Assembly: GCA_944392615.1 (NCBI GenBank)
Contig: CALXXF010000005.1
Coordinates: 23,290 to 87,289 of the forward strand
Reading direction: 5' to 3'
Origin: an uncultured Clostridia bacterium
GTDB lineage: Bacteria; Bacillota; Clostridia; Oscillospirales; CAG-272
Length of the DNA: 64,000 nt
Below, piece by piece: positions 36,409 through 46,005 of the stretch (within the stretch, counting starts at the first letter, position 1; every line of letters begins with the position of its first letter). Both the position numbers and the translations under genes were made by a program. The notes under the pieces were generated by a model. That model worked only from the letters and a program-made list of their open reading frames with translations. It was not told where the DNA came from and did not search any database.

Positions 36409-37632
36409 GTGGTAAAAATAACAAAAGAGGATCATGTTATATACAACGGGGATAATTACAGGCTTGCTGAGAGGCTGAGGCTTGCGCGCTATGTCGTCCT
36501 GCTGCTGTTGGTTTTGTTCATACCCGCTGTGTTTCTTCTGTCGGGCGAGGATATGACGGAAGAGCATTTCAGATATCTTATAAGAAATATAGACTTCAAC
36601 CCGGATTCTGCGCTCTCATCGGGGAATAATATATCGTACGAGGCGGATACCGACAGCAGATATGCGCTTTACAGGGGAAGTCCTGTGATACTTGACGACC
36701 TGCGCGTACGCGTCATGGACAATGCGTCGGGAGTTACTCTTTCCGATTATCACGGATTTTCTTCAGCGCGCATGGTGTGCTCCGACAGATATATATTTGT
36801 CTATGACACGTCATTTGATTATGTGAAGGTGTATAACGCCTTTACTTCTGTGAAGACGCTCGAATTTCCGGGAAACGTGATGAGCGTGTGTGCGTCTGAT
36901 TCGGGTAATTTTGCGGTATCCTTCATACCAGACGACGGATATTACACCGCCGTGTCGGTCTTCGATGACAGCTTTTCCGAAATACGCCGCGTTTCAAAAT
37001 ACAAAAACGTGACCGGTATCGACATGAGCCCGGACGGCAAGCTGCTTGCCAGCACTTCCGCCTATATTTCGGAAGACGGATCTATGTATACCGAGGTGTC
37101 GGTCCTCGATGTCGCGACAGCCGAGTCGTCGTCCTTCGACGTGAGGGGCAGCGCCGGCACACGGGCTGGTTTTACTGATGACAGCCTGGCAGTCATACTC
37201 GACGACGGCGTGAGGTTCTATTCCTCAGACCTGTCGGTAAAACTCACGCATTCGTATCTTTTCCGGGACATTTCCGGAACCGGACGGGCTGATTTTTATG
37301 CAGTGACAGGCAACTCTCTTTTACTGTTTTCCGATGACGGAGCAGGGAACGGTTCAATAACCGTGATATCGTCAGACGGGGAAATTTTCTCAGACTTTTC
37401 CCTTGAAGACGAAAAGGGAATTTATTCTGTGAGCTTCGGGAAATATGCATGTGTGATGACGGAGAAAAGACTGCTGCTCGTGTCGGCGGCAGAGGGAATT
37501 TCCGACTCTGCCGTTATTCCCGACGGGGATTTCAAAAGTCTTGTTTCTGACGGAGAAACCGCCTATCTTGCCGGGGATTCCGGCGCCATGCGTGTTGACG
37601 AGTCGCTGTTTGACAGCCGGCAGCAGAAATGA
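36409..37632 (+). CDS. Membrane-anchored beta-propeller-like protein (DUF5711-like)
   Basis: The 407-residue protein has one transmembrane helix (about 26-44, ARYVVLLLLVLFIPAVFLL) near the N-terminus. A long extracytoplasmic beta-rich domain follows, with recurring strand patterns such as SVCASDSGNFAV, GIDMSPDGKLLAS and RAGFTDDSLAV that suggest a WD40/YVTN-like propeller. It resembles the clostridial DUF5711 proteins often found upstream of cvpA; function unknown. It starts at a GTG after a weak AGGGG. It may form a unit with cvpA, but a promoter-like site intervenes. Confidence 0.65.
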   Translation: MVKITKEDHVIYNGDNYRLAERLRLARYVVLLLLVLFIPAVFLLSGEDMTEEHFRYLIRNIDFNPDSALSSGNNISYEADTDSRYALYRGSPVILDDLRVRVMDNASGVTLSDYHGFSSARMVCSDRYIFVYDTSFDYVKVYNAFTSVKTLEFPGNVMSVCASDSGNFAVSFIPDDGYYTAVSVFDDSFSEIRRVSKYKNVTGIDMSPDGKLLASTSAYISEDGSMYTEVSVLDVATAESSSFDVRGSAGTRAGFTDDSLAVILDDGVRFYSSDLSVKLTHSYLFRDISGTGRADFYAVTGNSLLLFSDDGAGNGSITVISSDGEIFSDFSLEDEKGIYSVSFGKYACVMTEKRLLLVSAAEGISDSAVIPDGDFKSLVSDGETAYLAGDSGAMRVDESLFDSRQQK

Positions 37633-37674
37633 CCTTGCTGAGGCGAAAGTGAAAAAAACGAATGTCCTGACTTG

Positions 37675-37717
37675 AGCCAGTACAAACTGTCGGTATAAAC
37701 AGTCAGTATAAACCGAT
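37675..37717. repeat. 13-bp tandem repeat, 3 copies
   Basis: CAGTACAAACTGT, CGGTATAAACAGT and CAGTATAAACCGA follow each other in the 327-base spacer before cvpA. Confidence 0.75.
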
Positions 37718-37803
37718 AGATTGTCATGAAAAAAGAAAACAAAAACGAAAACGGCAGTATATGTTTGGAGAATCGTCCGGCTTCAAGCGTTCTCAGCCAA
37801 TTT

Positions 37804-37832
37804 TTGAATATTGTGCAAAAAAACTTTACAAT
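37804..37832 (+). promoter_or_regulatory. Probable promoter of cvpA-clpE
   Basis: TTGAAT, 17 bases, TACAAT. A second TATAAT occurs near 37872 with a poorly spaced TTAACA, so the exact start is unsure. Confidence 0.5.
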
Positions 37833-37959
37833 AGACACATTTCGTTAACATAAAAACCAAATTTATCAATTATAATGGAAACACGGAAAGAAATGGAGCG
37901 CCGGCGGCGACGGCAGGTCCTGTCGGCTTTCCGCAAACAAAGAAAGGTGTGACTGCAAA

Positions 37960-38520
37960 ATGAGTGTTATAATAGATCTCATACTTGTCGCTGTATTTGT
38001 TTTCTGCGCCGTATTTTATTACAAAAAGGGCCTGCTTGCTTCAATAATAGGCTTTGCTCGTTTCTGGATCGCGCTTGGTCTGGCACTTCTTTTTTCCAAA
38101 GGGCTTGCCGGAAAGATCCAGCCTGTTATGGAGTCGAAATTCGGCGTCGAAGAGGGCGGCTCATTCGTCTCTGAGCTCGTCGGGATGGCGCTCTCGTCAG
38201 GATTTGTCGCCCGCGTTCTGGCATTTGCAATAATATTCATAGTGTCTTTCATCGCTGTGAAGATACTTGAACTGGTACTGAATATATTCGTAAAGCTTCC
38301 AGTTATAAATTTTATGAACAATATCCTCGGTCTTGTAGTCGGGATCGTAGCGGGCTTTTTCTGGATACAGCTCTTAAGCGTTCTCTTCATGACGTTTGCC
38401 GAGTACCTTGCTTCGAGCGTTTCCTGGCTGAGCGTCGAGGATTTCGACAACACCCTGCTTGCCAGATTCCTCTATGAGAACAACCTGTTCAGGATAATAT
38501 TTGAGAGCCTGTCTGACTGA
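37960..38520 (+). CDS. CvpA family membrane protein
   Basis: The 186-residue protein has about four transmembrane helices and fits the CvpA family (start IIDLILVAVFVFCAVFYYKKGLL; conserved GFARFWIALGLALL; later INFMNNILGLVVG). Family members are linked to colicin V export in E. coli and to envelope or division functions elsewhere; the role here is not known. AAAGGTG is upstream of the ATG. It is 63 bases before the ClpE-like gene. Confidence 0.82.
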   Translation: MSVIIDLILVAVFVFCAVFYYKKGLLASIIGFARFWIALGLALLFSKGLAGKIQPVMESKFGVEEGGSFVSELVGMALSSGFVARVLAFAIIFIVSFIAVKILELVLNIFVKLPVINFMNNILGLVVGIVAGFFWIQLLSVLFMTFAEYLASSVSWLSVEDFDNTLLARFLYENNLFRIIFESLSD

Positions 38521-38583
38521 CGGGTGCTATTTTGCCGGATATACCGGAAAGACATTATAACCGAAAGGAAACAGCAACGGTTT

Positions 38584-40905
38584 ATGGAACTTTGCACAAG
38601 ATGTAAGAAGCGCGTTGCGGTAGTCTTTATAACGCGCATTGAAGGGGACAAAACCTTCAACGAGGGCATCTGCATGAAGTGCGCCAAGGAGCTCGGAATA
38701 AAGCCCGTGAGCGACATTCTCGACAAGATGGGGCTTTCCGACGACGATATAGACAAAATGGAAATGGAGATGGACGGCATTGTCAACGCCGCGGAGCAGG
38801 GCGACGCCGATTCATCCGGTCTTCCGTCAGAGAATCAGGAGTCAGGACTCGGAAAAACCCCGCCCGTCGATTTCAGGCGCCTGTTCGGGCAGTTCGCCCA
38901 GTCTATGGGTTCTCCCGACCAGAAGCAGACCCCGCAGGGCAAAAAAGGTGAAAAGAATGCCCAGAACAAAAAATTTCTGTCGATGTACTGCTCCGATATA
39001 ACCGAGAAGGCAAGGCAGGGCAGACTGGACCGCATAATCGGAAGAGACAGAGAGCTTGAAAGGCTCATGCAGATACTCTGCAGAAGGCAAAAGAACAATC
39101 CCTGCCTAATAGGCGAGCCCGGAGTCGGCAAAACGGCTATCGCCGAAGCGCTTGCACAGCGCATCGTTGACGGAAACGTGCCATACAAGCTGAAAAACAA
39201 GGAGGTCCATCTTGTTGACCTCACAGCCCTGGTGGCGGGCACCCAGTTCCGCGGGCAGTTTGAAACGAGAATGAAGGGCCTCATAGAGGAAGTCAAGAGG
39301 CTCGGCAACATAATACTCGTTATAGACGAGGTGCACAGCATAGTTGGCGCCGGCGACTCCGAAGGGAGCATGAACGCCGCCAACATACTGAAGCCCGCGC
39401 TCTCGCGCGGCGAGATACAGGTGATAGGCGCCACGACTCTTGCCGAATACAGAAAGTACATTGAAAAGGATTCGGCTCTTGAGAGAAGATTTCAGCCGAT
39501 AGTGGTCGAGGAGTCGTCCGTTGCCGATACGATCGAGATACTGCGCGGCATAAAGGGCTATTATGAGGATTTTCACGGCATAAAGATACCCGATGAGACA
39601 ATAGAACGTGCCGTTGTTCTCTCTGAAAGATATATAACTGACAGATTCCTGCCGGACAAGGCGATAGACCTGCTCGATGAGGCTTCGGCAAATCTTGCTC
39701 TTAATTCAGACATAATCAACCGCGCCCAGGAGCATATGGCGGAGCTTGAGGCGCTCAGAGCGCAAAAGGAAAAGCTGGAGGGCGAGACGGCAAACGGGGA
39801 AAAGGAGCTCAACGAAAAGTATCAGGAGCTGGCAGAGCTTAAGACACGTGAAATAACGCTTGCCAATGAACAGAAAGAGCTTGACGAACAGAGAGAAAAG
39901 CTTTGTCTTACGACGGCGGACCTCGCCAAGGTCATAGAAATATGGACGGGAATACCCGCAAGCAACATAAACGAGAGCGAATTCAAAAAGATAGACAAGC
40001 TGAGGGACAGGCTTTGTTCGCGTATAATCGGACAGGACGAGGCTGTCGACGCGGTGGTGCGCGCGATAAAAAGAAACCGCGCCGGGGTTTCGGTAAAGAG
40101 AAAGCCGGTGTCATTCATATTTGCCGGTCCCACAGGAGTCGGGAAGACCGAGCTTGTAAAGACTCTTGCCTCCGATCTGTTTGACAGCCCGGAGACGCTG
40201 ATACGTCTCGATATGTCCGAGTATATGGAAAAATTCGCGGTTTCGAGAATAATAGGCGCGCCTCCCGGATATGTCGGATATGACGACGCGGGACAGCTCA
40301 CCGAAAAGATACGCAGAAAACCGTATTCGGTAATACTTTTCGACGAGATAGAAAAAGCGCACCCGGACGTAATGAACATCCTTCTGCAGATACTCGACGA
40401 CGGCCAGATAACCGACGCACGTGGTAAAAAGGTGAATTTTGAGAACACCATAATAGTGATGACCACCAACGCCGGCGCTGTTGGCGTTTCTTCCGCCGCG
40501 GGATTCATGAACCCCGCATCGTCGGGAGCCCCCGACCGCGAAAAGACAGACAAGGCGCTGTCACAATTTCTCCGCCCTGAATTTCTCAACCGTGTCGATG
40601 AGATAATAACGTTCCGTTCGCTCAGCAGGGAGGATTTCGAGGCAATAGCCCGCATAATGCTCGGAGATCTTGTGAAGGCTCTGGCTGAAAAGGGCATATC
40701 CTTCACGTATACAGACGCCGCGGTCAAGGCTCTTGCCGCAAAGTCATATTCTGTGAAATACGGCGCACGCAATCTCCGCCGTACGATACAGAGAGACGTT
40801 GAGGATTCGCTTGCCGCACGTCTTGTCGGAGATTACGAATCGAAAATAACCGTCGCTTCCGCCGATGCAGATGAGAGCGGAAACATTCTTATAGCCTGCA
40901 ACTGA
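38584..40905 (+). CDS. clpE: ClpE-like AAA+ unfoldase with N-terminal zinc finger
   Basis: The 773-residue ATPase unfolds proteins, usually for ClpP. It starts with a zinc finger (CTRC near 3-6 and CMKC near 30-33) and has an acidic/Gln-rich linker instead of the double Clp N-domain. The two AAA+ rings have Walker A motifs GEPGVGKT near 177 and GPTGVGKT near 515, with a short coiled-coil M domain between them (about 375-445). This is the ClpE layout. I started at the ATG matching the zinc finger; AAAGGA is about 14 bases upstream. No CtsR operator was identified. Confidence 0.9.
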   Translation: MELCTRCKKRVAVVFITRIEGDKTFNEGICMKCAKELGIKPVSDILDKMGLSDDDIDKMEMEMDGIVNAAEQGDADSSGLPSENQESGLGKTPPVDFRRLFGQFAQSMGSPDQKQTPQGKKGEKNAQNKKFLSMYCSDITEKARQGRLDRIIGRDRELERLMQILCRRQKNNPCLIGEPGVGKTAIAEALAQRIVDGNVPYKLKNKEVHLVDLTALVAGTQFRGQFETRMKGLIEEVKRLGNIILVIDEVHSIVGAGDSEGSMNAANILKPALSRGEIQVIGATTLAEYRKYIEKDSALERRFQPIVVEESSVADTIEILRGIKGYYEDFHGIKIPDETIERAVVLSERYITDRFLPDKAIDLLDEASANLALNSDIINRAQEHMAELEALRAQKEKLEGETANGEKELNEKYQELAELKTREITLANEQKELDEQREKLCLTTADLAKVIEIWTGIPASNINESEFKKIDKLRDRLCSRIIGQDEAVDAVVRAIKRNRAGVSVKRKPVSFIFAGPTGVGKTELVKTLASDLFDSPETLIRLDMSEYMEKFAVSRIIGAPPGYVGYDDAGQLTEKIRRKPYSVILFDEIEKAHPDVMNILLQILDDGQITDARGKKVNFENTIIVMTTNAGAVGVSSAAGFMNPASSGAPDREKTDKALSQFLRPEFLNRVDEIITFRSLSREDFEAIARIMLGDLVKALAEKGISFTYTDAAVKALAAKSYSVKYGARNLRRTIQRDVEDSLAARLVGDYESKITVASADADESGNILIACN

Positions 40906-40925
40906 AAGCAGATATGGCGATATGA

Positions 40926-41016
40926 CGCCGCGCTTTGCCCATGTCCATTTTGCACTGCGCTCTCCGCGCTGAGCAAAGGGAATGCCTGACATGCAGCAAG
41001 GCGCGGCGGTTTTCTT
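40926..41016 (+). terminator. Terminator after the ClpE-like gene
   Basis: A 13-bp stem with one wobble (CGCCGCGCTTTGC / GCAAGGCGCGGCG) encloses an inner hairpin and is followed by TTTTCTTT. Confidence 0.65.
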
Positions 41017-41184
41017 TCCGGCAATTTTTTAGTTGAGAAAAAACGGAAATAAACACAAATCAGTAGTATGAGGCGGACACGAACGTACAAACGGCGCGGG
41101 CATACAAACGGCGCGGGAGTTTTTTCTTCAGGACGCTCGCATGAAAGACAGCAATTACAATGTCGTAAAAACGGTGGTGTACAT

Positions 41185-44100
41185 ATGAATACATGGTCAT
41201 ATATGAAGGCGCAGGACGCCGCTGCGATGCTCGGCACAGACACCGAACGCGGACTTGATGACCGCGAGGCGGCGCGACGCCGCAAAAAGAGCGCGGCATC
41301 GCCAGTTTCACGAAGCGGGCGGGCATACGCACTGACGGCTCTTTCCTTTGGGCATGCGGGCCTGTTCATGCCATTTCTGATGGCGGTCTGTGCAGTTACC
41401 CTTTTTATAAACGGACGAGAGACCGCGGGACTGAGTATCACAGCGGCACTGATTCTGAATATCGCCGGTATTTTTTCGGCATACGCGCGCGCTCTTTCGG
41501 TCGCTGACAGACACGCTCAGGAGTCCTACCCCTGCGCATCGGTGATAAGAGGAGGAGTGCTCAGGAAGATTCAGGCGGACAAACTCGTGGTCGGAGATGT
41601 CGTAATACTTGAAAGAGGGGATTTTATACCCTTTGACATGAAGCTTCTTGTAAGCGAGAATCTCACTGTCTTAGAATCGCCGGAGGAAAAGACCGGCTCT
41701 TCTCATTCTGTTTTTGAAAGATACGGCGTTGGCAGACCCGGAAAAAGCGACCACAATGAAAAAAAACGCGGCAGCCGGCTTGTACGCAAAGACTCGTCTG
41801 ACGACGCTTCTTCCGCTTCAACTGTGTTGAGGGCGGGAAGCGCCGTGATATCAGGACGTGCGCGCGCTGTCGTATGTGAGCTTTCATACGGATATTCCCT
41901 GATATCTGTCAGAAAGAGAGCGGCTGTCCGGCGTGTGGCGTCTGTGCCTGAGGTAAGGCGCGCAAGAAAAGTATCCTCGCTTTTTTCTCTGATACTTGCC
42001 GCCTATGTCCTTTTATTTTTTGCTTTGTCCCTGCTGCCCGGTTCTGGCAGCTCAGCCGGGGCGTTCATACTCCTGTGCGCATGCGCGGGGGCTTCAGGCG
42101 CCGAATTTATCGCCGCGTTTGCGGTCATATCGTACGGCGCTCTGCTTCACCGCATTCTGCGTTCGCCATACTGCGGGTCGGTTCTTCTTTCAAATGCAGA
42201 CCCGTCGGGTCTTTGCAGTGCCAGACGCTTCATTCTTCCCCTTTCCTCGGTGCTTTCGGACGATTCCTTCATGCTGTCGTATGTGGCGGGGGAAAACAAT
42301 ACGAAGTATTTTCTCACTCCGGTGAGTGAGGGAAAATGCCCGCCCTGCATCGGGCTTCGTGACGGCGAAAATGCTGTGGGCACAGACAAAGTGCAAACAG
42401 TCTTTTTTTCGGAGGATGCCTCTGCATCCAGGTATGAGGGAAATCACACGGCAACAGCCGGCGTCATGCCCGCAGATGTTGCTGCCGTCCTGCAGAACGC
42501 TCTGCTGGCGTGCGGACGCACCGATTCAGTCGGGCAGACAGTTGCGCCGATATCAGCAGAAGGATTTGGCGATGCCGACGACAGAATAGCAGGTCAGATA
42601 GAAGAATATTGGAAAAAAGCCGGTACAAAGGGCACGTCCTTCCGCGATTTCAAGGGAATAACCGGATACGCCTCGTCGGGCGGAGCGCGCATCTGCTCGG
42701 TTTACACTCCTGCCGGGAGCTACGCCGTTGCCTTCGGAAGGCTTAACGAGGTACTTCCTCTCTGCTCGTATACACGTATAGGCACTCCGGGATTATCAAA
42801 GGGAAAGCTTGAAAAAAGCATCTTTGCGGCATCCGGCGTCAATAAAAGACCCGCCAGGATATATGCCGTCGCGCTGAGTCGGGCAGGAAGCGGCTACGAG
42901 CCTGATGAAAACGGACGGGTAAGCACGCAGAGGCTATTGCAGGGAGTATTGTCCTCCGCCGCGGCGCACCCGCTCTCTTTCCGCAGTGCCGAAGCGCAGA
43001 ACGGAGTCATGACATTTTCAGATGAAGACGCCGGAAATCCCGGCGACGGCATGTCTCTGGCGCTTTTCGGACTTATAGTTTGCGAAGGAAATTTCGCGGC
43101 GGGAACGAAAGAGATCATGTCCGCAGAATCCGGCGAAATACAGCTCATACTGCGTGCGCGCGACAGGGAGCAGTACAAAAACGCCACTCTCTTTTTTGAA
43201 AATGACCCGGTGTCCTCTGAAGACAGCGGCCGTCCCTCGGGAAGAGGCGGACGCTTTTCACTCAGGGACGGAATACTTACCTCGTCAGACGTCAGGCGTA
43301 TGTCGGACGAGGAGCTCAGAAAAGCGATCCCGCATGTGAGGGTCATATACGGTCTTGACAGATATGCGGAATGCAGGGTGATTTCAGCAGCCAGAATGAC
43401 GCCTGACAAAAAAAGCTGCGGGGTGTGCTGGGGCGGAAGCGATATTTCCGACATCGTATGCATGAAGTCTGCCGACACTCCCGTGTTCATGGCAGAGCAG
43501 CCTGAGAGCAGCTCCGGAAGAAGAGATGTCCGCACGCCCGGAATGTACAGAAGCGCGTCGGCGGCGAGGCTTGCATGCGACGTAATTGTGCCGCCTGTAT
43601 CCTCAAGGCGCGCAAATTTCCCAGCTGACGCTGCGCGAGCGGAGGATAAGCGGCGTAAAGGCGTGCACTCTTCAGACGATGAAAACTCCGATTTCACAAA
43701 AGAAAAAAGCGGGCAGAGTAAGGAAAGAAAGAAAACTACGCTCCCGTACGATATAAGCGCATGCGACGGGGGGTTAAACTCTCTGCTGAGCGCCAGAAAG
43801 AGACTTTTGATGCTCGGAAATGCCGTGGGCAGGACGACATGCTATCTTCTGGCTTCAACTGCGCTCAAGGCCGTTGCGGTAATACCTTCTGCTTTCGGAG
43901 CCGCGTCCGTGTCCGGCGTGGTTTTTGTGGCTCTTATGGGTCTTCTGCTCGATTTTGCAGTTGCGGCTGTGCTTTCGGCTGCCCCGATAGCCGTAACAGT
44001 GAAAAAGCCGGGCGGAATCCGCCGGCACGGCAGAGAAAGCGCTGCGGAAAAAGCGGATGATGAGTGCGACGTGAAAAAAGATGCACCGGTAAATGACGGC

Positions 44101-44535
44101 ACATCTGAGGGTGCTTCATACGCAGGTGCCGGATATGAAACAGCTCCCGATGTAAGTGCCTCAGGAAAAAAATATTCATTTGAAGCACAGGACAAAGGCA
44201 CCTCATGCGAAGAGTCTGGAAATGACCATGCCGTAAATGAAAAAGGCGCGGGAAAAGGCGCGGGAAAAGGCGCGGGAAAAGGCGCGGGAAAATGTACGAG
44301 AAAACACAAAAATACATACAAAGCCGATTACAGCACGCTACGTCTTTTGATATTCGCGGCAGCCGGCATTGTTGCCGGAGGAGCAGTCTGCGCATTGAGC
44401 ACGGTACTTGTACTCTGTGGTCTCGAAAGAATAGCGCCGGCCTGCGCACAGGCGTGCATCGCGCTTATTTCGCTCTCATTTGCCATTTATCTTTATTTTC
44501 TGCCAGTCGTGTCGCGTACAGAAAACAAACAATGA
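41185..44535 (+). CDS. Degenerate P-type ATPase (probable pseudo-ATPase)
   Basis: The 1116-residue membrane protein keeps P2-type (Ca/cation ATPase) layout: N-terminal GLDDREAARR, two helices, actuator-like domain (IQADKLVVGDVVILERGDFIPFD.. in part, GSAVISGRARAVV), helices 3-4, large cytoplasmic domain, and C-terminal helices (LLMLGNAVGRTTCYLLAS). Catalytic motifs are altered: TGES reads KTGSS, PEGLP is lost, DKTGT reads DPSGL (Asp near 339), the TGD region reads LRARDRE, and GDGxNDxP reads GGSDISDIV near 750. Long Ser/Lys-rich insertions and a GKGA repeat are present. Transport by phosphoenzyme seems unlikely. ATG at 41185 follows GGTGGTG. Confidence 0.75.
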   Translation: MNTWSYMKAQDAAAMLGTDTERGLDDREAARRRKKSAASPVSRSGRAYALTALSFGHAGLFMPFLMAVCAVTLFINGRETAGLSITAALILNIAGIFSAYARALSVADRHAQESYPCASVIRGGVLRKIQADKLVVGDVVILERGDFIPFDMKLLVSENLTVLESPEEKTGSSHSVFERYGVGRPGKSDHNEKKRGSRLVRKDSSDDASSASTVLRAGSAVISGRARAVVCELSYGYSLISVRKRAAVRRVASVPEVRRARKVSSLFSLILAAYVLLFFALSLLPGSGSSAGAFILLCACAGASGAEFIAAFAVISYGALLHRILRSPYCGSVLLSNADPSGLCSARRFILPLSSVLSDDSFMLSYVAGENNTKYFLTPVSEGKCPPCIGLRDGENAVGTDKVQTVFFSEDASASRYEGNHTATAGVMPADVAAVLQNALLACGRTDSVGQTVAPISAEGFGDADDRIAGQIEEYWKKAGTKGTSFRDFKGITGYASSGGARICSVYTPAGSYAVAFGRLNEVLPLCSYTRIGTPGLSKGKLEKSIFAASGVNKRPARIYAVALSRAGSGYEPDENGRVSTQRLLQGVLSSAAAHPLSFRSAEAQNGVMTFSDEDAGNPGDGMSLALFGLIVCEGNFAAGTKEIMSAESGEIQLILRARDREQYKNATLFFENDPVSSEDSGRPSGRGGRFSLRDGILTSSDVRRMSDEELRKAIPHVRVIYGLDRYAECRVISAARMTPDKKSCGVCWGGSDISDIVCMKSADTPVFMAEQPESSSGRRDVRTPGMYRSASAARLACDVIVPPVSSRRANFPADAARAEDKRRKGVHSSDDENSDFTKEKSGQSKERKKTTLPYDISACDGGLNSLLSARKRLLMLGNAVGRTTCYLLASTALKAVAVIPSAFGAASVSGVVFVALMGLLLDFAVAAVLSAAPIAVTVKKPGGIRRHGRESAAEKADDECDVKKDAPVNDGTSEGASYAGAGYETAPDVSASGKKYSFEAQDKGTSCEESGNDHAVNEKGAGKGAGKGAGKGAGKCTRKHKNTYKADYSTLRLLIFAAAGIVAGGAVCALSTVLVLCGLERIAPACAQACIALISLSFAIYLYFLPVVSRTENKQ

Positions 44536-44747
44536 AAAAATCAGCATGGCAATAAAGCGGAAAGCTCTGATTCAGAACCGACTGATCCGGCGCGGTGCAC
44601 TTTCCGCCGCCGTTATCGGAAGAACAGCAGGAACCTGCGTCAGATATTTATTTTCCTGAACTTGCCGTATTTTTCTGAAAATTGTATCTTCAGAGGGGCG
44701 TTCCGGAAGCTATGATTTCAAAAACTCTGATTTTTTAAAAAAAGCTA

Positions 44748-44776
44748 TTGACAAGCGAAAAAAAATGTGATACCAT
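44748..44776 (+). promoter_or_regulatory. Promoter of rplJ-rplL
   Basis: TTGACA, 17 bases with extended TGn, TACCAT. Transcription would start near 44783, right at the L10 leader. Confidence 0.85.
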
Positions 44777-44784
44777 TACCCAGT

Positions 44785-44872
44785 AAGCCAAAGACAGCAG
44801 GTTACACTAAAAACTCCGGTCCGGCCTTTTTGAGGCGGGAGTTTTCCTGCCGAGGTAGTGAACAGTAAATTC
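44785..44872 (+). ncRNA. Ribosomal protein L10 leader
   Basis: The conserved pieces of the Firmicutes L10 leader are present in order: AGACAGCAGGT near 44800, a hairpin loop region, then TCCTGCCGAGGTAGTGA near 44847-44863. In this family L10-L12 complexes bind the kink-turn-containing leader and repress their own mRNA. Confidence 0.88.
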
Positions 44873-44948
44873 ATATCGGGCGGTCGTCAGGCGGTCGCCG
44901 CGCACTTCTGCGCGGGCTCTGTCTGTCTGTGTCGCCGGTGGTTTTGAC

Positions 44949-44987
44949 TTTCCTTCCTGCTTTGGCAAGAAGGAAATTTTTTATTTT
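44949..44987 (+). terminator. Attenuator-type terminator in the rplJ leader
   Basis: The stem TTTCCTTC/GAAGGAAA with an inner TGC/GCA and TTTG loop is followed by TTTTTTATTTT, only about 30 bases before the rplJ start. Its place between L10 leader and gene suggests regulated read-through, as known for the Bacillus subtilis rplJL leader. Confidence 0.8.
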
Positions 44988-45014
44988 CCGAAAGTTCTAC
45001 AGGAGGTGAAACAC

Positions 45015-45554
45015 ATGCCGAGCGCAAAGATACTCGAACAGAAAAAGGCGATAGTTGAAGAGCTTTCCGAAAAACTCAAGTCCGCCGTTTCTGCCGTTGT
45101 TGTAAGCTACAAGGGCATCAACACCGAGGATGACACGAAGCTCCGTGCCGCTCTCAGGAAGGCAAACGTCGAATATAAGGTTTACAAGAACTCAGCGATG
45201 GCAAGAGCCTGCGAGCTTGCCGGTTATGCGGATCTCAAGCCCTTGTTTGAGGGAATGTCCGCTATCGCATACACGTCTGACGACGCTGTAGCACCCGCAA
45301 AAATCATCAAGGAATATGCAGATAAGATCGAGACGTACACCATCAAGGGCGGCTTTATAGACGGTGAAGTGATTGACTCCGCCAAGGTGGAAGCGCTTGC
45401 TTCTATCCCCGCAAAACCGGTTCTCGTCTGCAAAATCATGGGCAGCATGATGAGCCCGCTCTACGGACTCGCCTACGCACTTCAGGCTGTCATAGACAAG
45501 TCGTCCGAAGGCGGCGAACAGGCTCCCGCCGAAGCGGCAGCAGAACAGGCCTGA
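45015..45554 (+). CDS. rplJ: 50S ribosomal protein L10
   Basis: The 179-residue stalk base protein anchors L7/L12 dimers on 23S rRNA. Typical features are KKAIVEELSEKLK at the start, VVSYKGINTEDDTKLRAALRKANVEYKVYKNSAMARA, and an acidic/Ala C-terminus (EGGEQAPAEAAAEQA). AGGAGGTG is correctly spaced before the ATG at 45015; a GTG three codons earlier is inside the site. It follows an L10 leader and attenuator and is cotranscribed with rplL. rplK-rplA do not precede it. Confidence 0.97.
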   Translation: MPSAKILEQKKAIVEELSEKLKSAVSAVVVSYKGINTEDDTKLRAALRKANVEYKVYKNSAMARACELAGYADLKPLFEGMSAIAYTSDDAVAPAKIIKEYADKIETYTIKGGFIDGEVIDSAKVEALASIPAKPVLVCKIMGSMMSPLYGLAYALQAVIDKSSEGGEQAPAEAAAEQA

Positions 45555-45608
45555 CATCTGTACGTAATTAAATTTTTCAATTAAAAATCTGAACGGAGGA
45601 TTATGAAA

Positions 45609-45986
45609 ATGGCTAACGAAAAGATTACAAATATTTTTGAAGAAATCAAAACGCTCACCATCCTTGAGATGGCTGACCTTGTAAAGATGCTCGAAGAGGA
45701 ATTCGGCGTTTCCGCCGCTCCCGTTGCTGTTGCCGCCGGCCCTGCCGCCGCTGCTCCCGCTGCCGAGGAGAAGACCGAGTTTGACGTTGTTCTCACCGGA
45801 TTTGACGCTGCCAAGAAGGTTGCTGTCATAAAGGTCGTAAGAGAGATAACCGGTCTCGGACTCAAGGACGCTAAGGATGCTGTCGAGGGCGCTCCCAAGA
45901 CTCTTAAGGAAGCTGTTTCCAAGGCTGACGCCGAGAAGATGAAGGAAGACCTCACCGCTGCCGGTGCAACCGTCGAAATAAAGTAA
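45609..45986 (+). CDS. rplL: 50S ribosomal protein L7/L12
   Basis: The 125-residue stalk protein recruits translation GTPases. The N-terminal dimerisation domain ([23 protein letters not shown] in part), Ala/Pro hinge (about 38-55) and C-terminal domain with [21 protein letters not shown] are typical. The ATG at 45609 is 9 bases after GGAGG; the ATG two codons earlier is only 3 bases away. A terminator follows directly, and rpoB is not downstream. Confidence 0.97.
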   Translation: MANEKITNIFEEIKTLTILEMADLVKMLEEEFGVSAAPVAVAAGPAAAAPAAEEKTEFDVVLTGFDAAKKVAVIKVVREITGLGLKDAKDAVEGAPKTLKEAVSKADAEKMKEDLTAAGATVEIK

Positions 45987-46005
45987 TCTCGCCATCAGGA
46001 ACTTT

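Noticed and set aside
42894..43697. Leftward Ser-rich 267-codon frame inside the pseudo-ATPase gene
   Set aside because: Composition reflects the complementary strand; the pseudo-ATPase frame continues through it with recognisable family features.
44760..45000. T-box or other amino-acid riboswitch before rplJ
   Set aside because: The conserved AGACAGCAGGT and TCCTGCCGAGG elements identify it as an L10 leader instead; no T-box sequence was seen.
45192..45995. Leftward 267-codon frame
   Set aside because: It is antisense to rplJ and rplL, both certain.
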